Below are positions 31,604 to 38,168 of a stretch of DNA of 64,000 bases, piece by piece; position 1 is the stretch's first letter, and every line of letters starts with the position of its first letter. The translations under genes and the position numbers were made by a program. Below the pieces are notes generated by a model. That model made no database searches. It was not told where the DNA came from and was given only the letters and a program-made list of their open reading frames with translations. The stretch spans positions 1-64,000 of the forward strand of contig NZ_BOQP01000030.1 in assembly GCF_018332715.1 (NCBI RefSeq), in the 5' to 3' direction. This stretch comes from Winogradskya consettensis. Lineage in GTDB: Bacteria > Actinomycetota > Actinomycetes > Mycobacteriales > Micromonosporaceae.

Positions 31604-33166
31604 ATGGGTGGAGCCCTCAACACGCCGCCGGGGCTGCCGATGCTTGATTTCGTGACCCTGCGCAGCCCTACGCAAGCAAACGGCGACACCGCCGTGGTTT
31701 CGTCGTGGCCCGCGACCGACGGGCAGCAGCTCCTGCTCAGCGAACTCGTCGAGGTCACCGCAAGTAACATCCCGTCGCTGGACCACGTCCTCGAAATCAT
31801 CGAGCGAAGCCTGGGTGAACCCTGCGGGCTGCGCGCCATGACCGTCTTCACCCTCGACCCGGACGACGGCAGCCTGCGGGTCGCCGCCGGCCGCGGACCG
31901 GTGGCGAAGGACGACCCGATGGTCGCCGGCAAGGTCTTCCGGGTCGCCGCGAGCGGTCCCCCGGTGCGGGCAGGCGACCGTACGGCGATCAGGTTGCGGA
32001 TGGGCGGCCAGACCCTCGGCGTCCTCGTCCTGACCGGGGACTCGCTCGATGCACTGCGCAAGAGCGTCGCCGCGGGTGTCGCCCTCCAGCTCGCCGCCAC
32101 CCTGCAGGTCCTCGCCGCCGAGGTGCACCGCCAGTTCGTGACCCACGCCACGAACACGATCCGCACCCTGTTCGAGGAGGGCGCCCAGGCCCGGACCATC
32201 GAGGCCGCCGGCGAGCTCCTGGCCCGGGTGACCGCCGACGCGTTCCGCACCTCCCAGGCCGCGGTGCACCTGGTCGGCCCGGACGGCCGGATCCGCTACG
32301 TCGCCGGCATCGGCCTCACCGCCGAGAAGAACGACGAGCTGCACAGCCGCATGATCGGCCAGCTCGCCGAGGAATCACCGATCTGGCAGGCCGCCCGCAA
32401 GGCCCACGGCCCGCTGCTCATCGACGACATCACCGGCTCCGAGGTCCGCCCCGGCGGCTTCGCCCACATCATGGGCCTGCGCTCCCTGATCGCCATCCCG
32501 CTGATGTCCCCGGCCGGCCCGGTCGGCGTCGCGGTCTGCGGCGACATCGACGGCCCCCGGCACTGGACCAGCCGTGACCGCACCCTGGCCCACCAGATGG
32601 CCATGGAGGGCGCCCTCATCCTCGACGGCGCCCGGATGCGCCAGGCCGAGGAGAAGCACGTTGCCGAGCTGACCCGCCAGGCCTACCACGACGCCCTGAC
32701 CGGCCTGGCCAACCGCACCCACCTGCTCGACCGCGCCGACCGCGACCTCGCCACCTCCACCGCGGGCGGCACCCGCATGGCGCTGCTCCTGCTCGACCTG
32801 GACGGCTTCAAGAAGGTCAACGACACGGTCGGCCACCACGCCGGCGACGCCCTCCTGCAAGCCGTCAGCAAACGCATGCAGTCCGCCATCCGCGACCACG
32901 ACGTCGTCGCCCGCCTCGGCGGCGACGAGTTCGCCATCCTGCTCACCGGTGACCCCGACGCCGAATCCGCCATCACCATCGCCGAACGCATCCACACCCG
33001 CGTCTGCGAACCCTTCACCGTCGACGACCAGCCCATCGCCATCGGCGTCAGCATCGGCATCGCTCTCTTCCCCGCCGACGCCACCACCATCGCTGACCTC
33101 ATGCGCTGCGCCGACGCCGCCATGTACCGCATCAAACGCACCGGCGGCGGCGTCGCCCTCAGCTGA
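31604..33166 (+). CDS. GAF-GGDEF diguanylate cyclase
   Basis: The 520-residue cytoplasmic protein has an N-terminal region (about 40-180) that looks like a degenerate GAF-type sensor, a second GAF domain at about 190-345 (AQARTIEAAGELL ... VGVAVCGDID) and a GGDEF domain at about 355-520. The active-site signature is LGGDEF, intact. An RDHD inhibitory-site motif lies exactly five residues before it, so product feedback by c-di-GMP is expected. No EAL domain or transmembrane helix is present. c-di-GMP controls development in actinomycetes (known from Streptomyces). The start is uncertain: ATG 31604 lacks a good ribosome site, and an ATG at 31640 is an alternative. Confidence 0.9.
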   Translation: MGGALNTPPGLPMLDFVTLRSPTQANGDTAVVSSWPATDGQQLLLSELVEVTASNIPSLDHVLEIIERSLGEPCGLRAMTVFTLDPDDGSLRVAAGRGPVAKDDPMVAGKVFRVAASGPPVRAGDRTAIRLRMGGQTLGVLVLTGDSLDALRKSVAAGVALQLAATLQVLAAEVHRQFVTHATNTIRTLFEEGAQARTIEAAGELLARVTADAFRTSQAAVHLVGPDGRIRYVAGIGLTAEKNDELHSRMIGQLAEESPIWQAARKAHGPLLIDDITGSEVRPGGFAHIMGLRSLIAIPLMSPAGPVGVAVCGDIDGPRHWTSRDRTLAHQMAMEGALILDGARMRQAEEKHVAELTRQAYHDALTGLANRTHLLDRADRDLATSTAGGTRMALLLLDLDGFKKVNDTVGHHAGDALLQAVSKRMQSAIRDHDVVARLGGDEFAILLTGDPDAESAITIAERIHTRVCEPFTVDDQPIAIGVSIGIALFPADATTIADLMRCADAAMYRIKRTGGGVALS

Positions 33167-33180
33167 CCCCGGCCCCTCCC

Positions 33181-33325
33181 AAGCTGAGCCGCGACTCATC
33201 TTCGACCCCTCATCAACGCAGCGCCGTAACGTCCCGCCAAGCTGAGTCGTGACTCATCTTCAACCCCTCATCAACGCAGCGCCGTAACGTCTCGCCAAGC
33301 TGAGTCGTGACTCATCTTCAACCGC
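33181..33325. repeat. 58 bp tandem repeat containing a palindrome
   Basis: Copies start at 33181, 33239 and 33297 (the third is truncated to about 29 bp). Each begins aagctgagtcgtgactcatctt or a close variant, so each carries a GAGT-N4-ACTC-type palindrome. The same palindrome class occurs at the TetR/SnoaL promoter near 60560. The repeat lies between two converging genes. Confidence 0.9.
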
Positions 33326-33358
33326 TCGGCGGAGGCGGCCGGGGTCGCCGCCTGCCCT

Positions 33359-33382
33359 GAAGTCGAGCCGCGGCTCGACTTC
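33359..33382. terminator. Perfect 24 bp palindrome between converging genes
   Basis: From 33359 the sequence reads gaagtcgagccg and then its exact reverse complement, so there is no loop. It lies 8 bp from the FUSC stop and may act as a bidirectional terminator or a protein-binding site. Confidence 0.5.
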
Positions 33383-33389
33383 GGCGGGG

Positions 33390-35531
33390 TCAGGCGAGCG
33401 GGACGGGGACCGGGCCCTGGCGTTCGGGGCGGCCGGTGACGCGGGTGAGGTCGTCGCGGAGGCCGTCGAGCCAGACGCGGAGGTCGGCCAGGTGGTAGAG
33501 GTCGCGGCCCAGGTCGGTGGGCCAGCCCAGGTCGGGGGCGGGGTCGTCCTGCACCTGGGGGAGCCTGTGGGACCGGATGGCCTCGGCGGTGGCCTCGAAG
33601 CGGCCGGCGACGTCGGCGGTGGCCAGGGTGAGCAGGGCGGCGCAGGGCAGCAGCCGGCCGGTGGGGCAGTCGCGCAGCAGGGCCTCGGCTCCGCGTACGG
33701 CGTGCTTGCCCGCGATCAGCGTGGCTTGCCAGTCCAGCGTCGCGGGGGCGTGGCGCTCACTCTGATACAGCGCGTACGACGCCTCGGCGAGCCGTTCCTG
33801 TTCCCGGGCGAGCGGCAGGGCCGGCCCGGGCGGTGTCATCGAGGACAGCGTCGCGACCGTCTCGTGGACCACGGCGGACGAGGCGGCGAGGAAGTTGGCG
33901 GTGGCGCGGTGCAGTTCGCCCGAGCCACCGCGGGGCCAGGCGAACAAGCCGATGAGTACGCCCACCAGCGCACCGACCGCCACGTCCAGCACCCGGGCCT
34001 CGGCGAGGTGCCAGTCGGTCGGGGCGAGCTGCGCGAAGACAAGCGTGATGACCAGCGTGAACAGGGCCTGCGCCCAGCCCTGGCCGAGCAGCGGGCCGGC
34101 GGCGTTGCCGACGAACATGACCAGGGGCAGGGCGATGGCGTAGAGCGTCGGGTCGGTGCCGTAGACGAGCAGCACGGCGGCCGCTAGCGAGCCGATCACC
34201 GTGCCGGTCAGGGCGGGACGCAGAGCGGAGCGGGTCTCCGCCGCCGAGGTGCGCAACACGGTCAGGATGGTGAGCAGCACCCAGAAGCCGTGCGACAGGT
34301 CGAGCTCTCCGGCGAGCAGGCGCGCGACGGCGAGGGCGGCGGCCAGGCGCAGGGCACCCTGGAAGTAGACCGAGCGCGGGGTCAGGTTCTCGCGCAGCCG
34401 GTGCCACCAGAGTGACGGTGCCGGGCGGGACGCGTACCAATAGGGGCCTTGGACGTCCGCACGCAGCGGTGCCCTCGCGACGATCCGCAGCTCGGTCACG
34501 AGCGACTTGGTCCACTCCCCGAGGCTCAGGGCCAGTGAGCCGAGCCGGAGCCGCTCGGGTGCCACCCCGGACGGGTCCTCGGCCTCCCGCTCGGCCCGGA
34601 AGTGTGCCAGCGCCCCGGCGATCCGGTCCGTGTCGGGCACCTCGCCCTGACCCCGCAGCCACGCCCCGGCGGCGGAGGCGCACGACGCGGTCTCGCGCAG
34701 CAGCCGGGCCGCGGCGGGGAGGCTGACCGCGTCCGTGTCATCGGTGAAGTAGAGGTCGACGGCCCGGCCGAGCACCAGCCGCGTCGTCGCGGAGGCGGAG
34801 CTCAGCGCCCGGTCCCGCCGCCCCGCCGACGCGGGCCGCTGGGTGACCGGCAGCCGGGAGGGCCGCAGCGCGTCACCGGCCTCGGTGGCGTCGGGCAGCA
34901 GCGCGGCGAGCCGTTCCTTACCGCGCGGGTCGCCGTCCCAGTGGTCGGCGATGACGGCGAGACAACCGGCGAGGGCGTCCACGGCGTCGGCGAGACGCTC
35001 CCGGTACGGCACCGGCTGCGGGCCCGGCCAGAGCACCACCTCGGCGACCGCCAGCAGCACGACGGCCAGGGAGACCCCGGCGAGGCGCTCCGGCAGCACA
35101 CCCGGGTCGTACGGCGGGAAACACGGCAGGATGTAGAGCAGCTGCATCCCGGTGGCGAGCCCGACCAGCCGCGGCCCGCCGACGCCCGCGAACGTGACGG
35201 CGAAGCCGAGCACGAACATCCCGGCGGCCGCGGCCCAGTTCGACACGGACAGCAGCGTGCCGAGCGTGATCAGCACCCACGTCACGGGCAGCACGGCGAG
35301 CAGGGTCCGGGCCCGCTGCCTCGCATTGCCGGGGATCTGGGACAACATTCCCAGAGCGATGGTCCCGAACAGCGCGTACGGCGCCATCGCCGGACTGCTC
35401 AGCGCGTACCGGCAGAAGTAGAAGCCCAGGCACGCGACCAGGGTGACGCGGGCAGCACGCCGCACGGCAGCGAGCTGCGGGTCGTGCCGGGCCAGCCAGG
35501 CGAACGGCGGCCAGGAGAGTGGAGAGGTCAC
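33390..35531 (-). CDS. FUSC-family membrane protein (putative exporter)
   Basis: The 713-residue protein has the FUSC/aromatic-acid-exporter architecture. There is a first block of about six helices (residues 25-165), a soluble middle region rich in Arg/Glu (170-375) and a second helix block (380-530, with LSHGFWVLLTILTVL and RPALTGTVIGSLAA), then a soluble tail. Family members export p-hydroxybenzoate-like compounds or influence stress tolerance; the substrate is unknown. The GTG start is 3 bp after the methyltransferase stop, so it is the last gene of a four-gene unit running from 37260 down. Confidence 0.87.
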   Translation of the reverse strand: MTSPLSWPPFAWLARHDPQLAAVRRAARVTLVACLGFYFCRYALSSPAMAPYALFGTIALGMLSQIPGNARQRARTLLAVLPVTWVLITLGTLLSVSNWAAAAGMFVLGFAVTFAGVGGPRLVGLATGMQLLYILPCFPPYDPGVLPERLAGVSLAVVLLAVAEVVLWPGPQPVPYRERLADAVDALAGCLAVIADHWDGDPRGKERLAALLPDATEAGDALRPSRLPVTQRPASAGRRDRALSSASATTRLVLGRAVDLYFTDDTDAVSLPAAARLLRETASCASAAGAWLRGQGEVPDTDRIAGALAHFRAEREAEDPSGVAPERLRLGSLALSLGEWTKSLVTELRIVARAPLRADVQGPYWYASRPAPSLWWHRLRENLTPRSVYFQGALRLAAALAVARLLAGELDLSHGFWVLLTILTVLRTSAAETRSALRPALTGTVIGSLAAAVLLVYGTDPTLYAIALPLVMFVGNAAGPLLGQGWAQALFTLVITLVFAQLAPTDWHLAEARVLDVAVGALVGVLIGLFAWPRGGSGELHRATANFLAASSAVVHETVATLSSMTPPGPALPLAREQERLAEASYALYQSERHAPATLDWQATLIAGKHAVRGAEALLRDCPTGRLLPCAALLTLATADVAGRFEATAEAIRSHRLPQVQDDPAPDLGWPTDLGRDLYHLADLRVWLDGLRDDLTRVTGRPERQGPVPVPLA

Positions 35532-35534
35532 AGC

Positions 35535-36185
35535 TTAAGGACCCTGCCACGCTCCGCCCGGTTTGTGAATCATGGCCATCAGGTACGCGCGGCGGCTCGG
35601 GAACTCGGCGGGGTCCAGGGGCTCGCGGGTCAGTTCGGCGACGACGTCGAAGCCGGCGGCGACCAGGTCGGCCCGGACGGCGACGGGGTCGAGGAAGTGC
35701 ACGTCCACGTCGACGTCCGCGCCGAACCACGTCGTCAGGTGCACCGGCTCGTCGCCGATGTGGAAGGCCACCAGCAGCGGGGCGCCGTCCCGCAGCACCC
35801 GGGCCAGCTCGGCGAAGGCCCGCGCCCGCTCGGCCGCGCCGAGGTGGATGATCGAGTACATCGCCGCCGCGCCCGCCCAGGCACTGTCCCCCACCGGGAG
35901 CGCCAGCATCGAGGCGACCGTGCCCGGGATCCGCGGCGCGTGCCGGCGGGCGATCGCGATCATCTTCGGCGACAGGTCGACGCCCAGGACGTCGGGGTGC
36001 AGCCCGGCCAGGAACCGCGTGACGTGCCCGGGCCCGCACCCGACGTCCGCGATCGTGCCCTCGCCGGCCAGCTCCGTGAGCGCCGTCAGCAACGCCCGGT
36101 CGAGAGGCTTGTGAGACAACTCGTCTCGCAGCTGCTCGTCGTACGCGACGGCGATCGTGTCGTAGGCGTCCCGGAGCTCGTCCAC
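35535..36185 (-). CDS. Class I SAM-dependent methyltransferase
   Basis: The 216-residue methyltransferase has motif I as IADVGCGPGHVTRFLAG, then VLGVDLSPKMIAIARRH and a methyltransferase type-11 post-motif (AFAELARVLRDGAPLLVAFH). The N-terminus DAYDTIAVAYDEQL is typical of small-molecule methyltransferases. The substrate is unknown. The GTG start lies 15 bp after the 2H phosphoesterase stop, and the FUSC gene follows after 3 bp, so co-expression is likely. A methylated small product exported by FUSC is a possible link (inference only). Confidence 0.87.
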   Translation of the reverse strand: MDELRDAYDTIAVAYDEQLRDELSHKPLDRALLTALTELAGEGTIADVGCGPGHVTRFLAGLHPDVLGVDLSPKMIAIARRHAPRIPGTVASMLALPVGDSAWAGAAAMYSIIHLGAAERARAFAELARVLRDGAPLLVAFHIGDEPVHLTTWFGADVDVDVHFLDPVAVRADLVAAGFDVVAELTREPLDPAEFPSRRAYLMAMIHKPGGAWQGP

Positions 36186-36200
36186 GCCACCCCTCTCAGC

Positions 36201-36713
36201 TCAACTCAACGGGTGGGAGATGTCGTTGGCGTGGTCGGTCAGCGCCGCCCCGGTGACGTGCGCCTTGAGCGGCAGCATCTCGAGGCAGCGCCGGATCGCC
36301 GGGGCCATCATGGGGTTCGGCACCCGCAGGGAGACGGTGCAGTGCGGGACCCACCGCCCGGGGGCGTACTGATCCCAGACCTCGACCCCGGCCTTCACCA
36401 GCCGGTCGTGCACGTCCTGATGGTGGTTCAGCAGCGCGGCGGTCGGCACGATGCCCAGCCACAGCACCCGCCCGACGAACTGCCCCGCGAAATCCATGTC
36501 GAGCGTCAGCCCCCGCCCCACGGCCATCCCGTCGAGCGCCCCGGCCACCGCTTCCAGCGGAAGTGTGCGCGCGGCGGCGAGCGACACGTGCGGCCGGTGC
36601 CGCTCGTTGAGCGATCCCATGGTCGGGATCCCCTCCGCCTCCAGGGCGCGCCACAGCGTCTTCAGCCGGCGGGTCGTGTCAGTGTCCAGATAGAGCTCGA
36701 GCGCGGCAACCAC
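36201..36713 (-). CDS. 2H phosphoesterase / 2'-5' RNA ligase-like protein
   Basis: The 170-residue protein has the two signature motifs of the 2H superfamily: RPHVSLA near residue 40 and PHCTVSL near residue 128 (H-x-S/T with hydrophobic flanks). Members hydrolyse cyclic phosphodiesters or act on 2'-5' RNA linkages (ThpR and relatives). Here the role is unproven. It sits in a tight operon between the proteasome-like gene (13 bp upstream) and the methyltransferase. The start is GTG (protein VVAALELYLDTDT). Confidence 0.8.
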   Translation of the reverse strand: MVAALELYLDTDTTRRLKTLWRALEAEGIPTMGSLNERHRPHVSLAAARTLPLEAVAGALDGMAVGRGLTLDMDFAGQFVGRVLWLGIVPTAALLNHHQDVHDRLVKAGVEVWDQYAPGRWVPHCTVSLRVPNPMMAPAIRRCLEMLPLKAHVTGAALTDHANDISHPLS

Positions 36714-36726
36714 ACGCTAAAGATAT

Positions 36727-37260
36727 TCACCCCTTCAAGCAGATAAACGGGCCGCGTACGCCACCGCTGAACCGCTCCGCCGCCGCCAGCGCCCGCAACA
36801 CCCGCTTCCGGGGCTTGAGCCCGGTCCCCGCGGTGGCGTAGAGCGCCCCGAGCGCGATCTCGTCCCCGGACCCGGCGGCCGCGAACCCGTCAGCGGCGGT
36901 GGCCACCTGGTAGTCGTCGTAGACCGTGAACAGCCGCCCCTGCACCCCGACCAGGAACGTGCCCCCGACCTCCCGCTCGCTCTCCTTCGTCGCCCAGCCA
37001 CCCGCTTTGAGACAGTCCCGCAGCGCGTCCACGAACGTGGTCGCCATGAACGCGTCGAGGTTCCCGACCGGCGACGGCGGCGCCAGCGAATACCGCAGCA
37101 GCTGCCCCATCCGGAACGACGTCGTGAACCCGAAGATGTAACTGTCCTTGCGGAAGACCTTGGTGTCGGCCCGCACGGTCAGACTCAGCCCGGCCACCCC
37201 GGCACTGTCCCCACCGATGAAGACCTTCCCCTTCGACTCCAGCCCCACGATCGCCGTCAT
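36727..37260 (-). CDS. Stand-alone proteasome/HslV-like Ntn hydrolase
   Basis: The 177-residue protein starts MTAIVGLESKGKVFIGGDSAG. If Met1 is removed, Thr becomes residue 1, Asp is residue 17 and Lys is residue 33, exactly the catalytic Thr1/Asp17/Lys33 set of HslV and 20S beta subunits. The GSGDEIALGALYA block matches the GSG...A.GA segment of proteasome-fold enzymes. No HslU-like ATPase or alpha subunit is adjacent. The ATG at 37260 is fixed by GGGAGG; the longer frame upstream is rejected because it would bury Thr1. It is the first gene of the operon with the 2H phosphoesterase, methyltransferase and FUSC genes. Confidence 0.8.
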   Translation of the reverse strand: MTAIVGLESKGKVFIGGDSAGVAGLSLTVRADTKVFRKDSYIFGFTTSFRMGQLLRYSLAPPSPVGNLDAFMATTFVDALRDCLKAGGWATKESEREVGGTFLVGVQGRLFTVYDDYQVATAADGFAAAGSGDEIALGALYATAGTGLKPRKRVLRALAAAERFSGGVRGPFICLKG

Positions 37261-37344
37261 CGTTCCTCCCCCGTTGGCCCGGCCCTGATCTTCGCGCGCC
37301 CCGCCGTCGGAGAACAACCAGGGGCAGCCGAACGTGGGCACGCG

Positions 37345-37376
37345 GAGGGCCGCACCCCTCGCGGGGTACGGCCCTC
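37345..37376 (-). terminator. Terminator of the lipase gene
   Basis: An 8-bp stem (gagggccg with cggccctc) with inner cccc/gggg pairing starts 15 bp beyond the lipase stop. It separates the lipase from the proteasome-like operon. Confidence 0.75.
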
Positions 37377-37391
37377 GTCAGGTCGGTCCGG

Positions 37392-38054
37392 TCAGCGCAG
37401 GAAGTTGCGGACCGCGGTCAGGACGGACGTGTCGGTGAGGTAGCCGATGTGGGTCTCGCAGGCGACGTAGTTGTTGGTCGCGCCGCTCAGGGTCGTGCTC
37501 GTGTACGGGATAATGATGCCGTCGCACGGGGAGTACCAGGTGGCGTATGTCGTCGGGCCGGGGGTCTCGTCGCCCGCGCTGATGGTGTTGATGAAGGACG
37601 AGCCCGGGTACATCTGCTGGCAGGTGACGTAGATCAGGCAGGCGCTCGCGTACGTCGTGCCGTGGTTGGCGCCGGCGAGTGAGGCCACGTGGTTGACGTA
37701 CTGGGCGCCGCCGAGCTGCTTGACGTACCACTGGGTGACGAGGCCGCCCATGGAGTGGTTGACGATGTCGACCTTGGCTGCCCCGGTGCGGCTGCGGACC
37801 TGGCTGACATAGGTGGCCAGGCCCTGGGCGTTCTGGATGTTGTTGCCGTAGGAGTTGTACTCGTACGCGAACAGCTCGCTGCTGCTGTAGCCGCCGGCCC
37901 GGAAGAGCGAGATGGCGGTCGTCCAGTTCGAGGCGCTTCCGGTGTAGCCGTGCACGAAGACGACCGGGGTGCCCGGGGCCGCCAGGGCGGGGGCGGCGGG
38001 GATGGCGACCAGGGCGGTCACGACGGCGATCAGGACTGCGAACATCCGGCGCAT
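37392..38054 (-). CDS. Secreted lipase/esterase (alpha/beta hydrolase, class 2 type)
   Basis: The 220-residue protein has a Sec signal (FAVLIAVVTALVAIPAAPALA). The mature part opens with the oxyanion segment TPVVFVHGYTG. The nucleophile elbow is IVNHSMGGL (NHSMG rather than the common GHSMG), later there is SPCDGIIIP with the likely Asp, and THIGYL carries the likely His. Cys pairs (ACLIYVTC, SPCD/VACE) suggest disulfides. The layout matches extracellular actinomycete lipases of the LipA/EstA class 2 group. The ATG has GGAGG upstream. Confidence 0.88.
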   Translation of the reverse strand: MRRMFAVLIAVVTALVAIPAAPALAAPGTPVVFVHGYTGSASNWTTAISLFRAGGYSSSELFAYEYNSYGNNIQNAQGLATYVSQVRSRTGAAKVDIVNHSMGGLVTQWYVKQLGGAQYVNHVASLAGANHGTTYASACLIYVTCQQMYPGSSFINTISAGDETPGPTTYATWYSPCDGIIIPYTSTTLSGATNNYVACETHIGYLTDTSVLTAVRNFLR

Positions 38055-38115
38055 GAAACCTCCAGGGAGGGAACGGGATGCCTCGCAGCCTGCTGCCGAA
38101 ACAGAAATGACACAT

Positions 38116-38129
38116 CGGTGAAATCACCG
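38116..38129. promoter_or_regulatory. Palindrome in the lipase/LuxR intergenic region
   Basis: cggtgaaatcaccg has perfect 6-bp arms and a 2-bp centre. It is followed by a second inverted repeat, ccggc-cttga-gccgg (38127-38141). Both lie in the 114-bp divergent promoter region and are operator candidates. Confidence 0.4.
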
Positions 38130-38168
38130 GCCTTGAGCCGGCATCGGCAAACATCGACACTTGTCTAC

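Noticed and set aside
36105..36125. tgagacaactcgtctcg inside the methyltransferase gene resembles the TetR operator at 10785
   Set aside because: It matches only partly, lies inside coding sequence and most likely reflects codon usage.
37689..38168. N-terminal extension of the LuxR-type gene
   Set aside because: The extension is antisense to the lipase, is Val/Gly/Asp-rich and shows no Walker motif.
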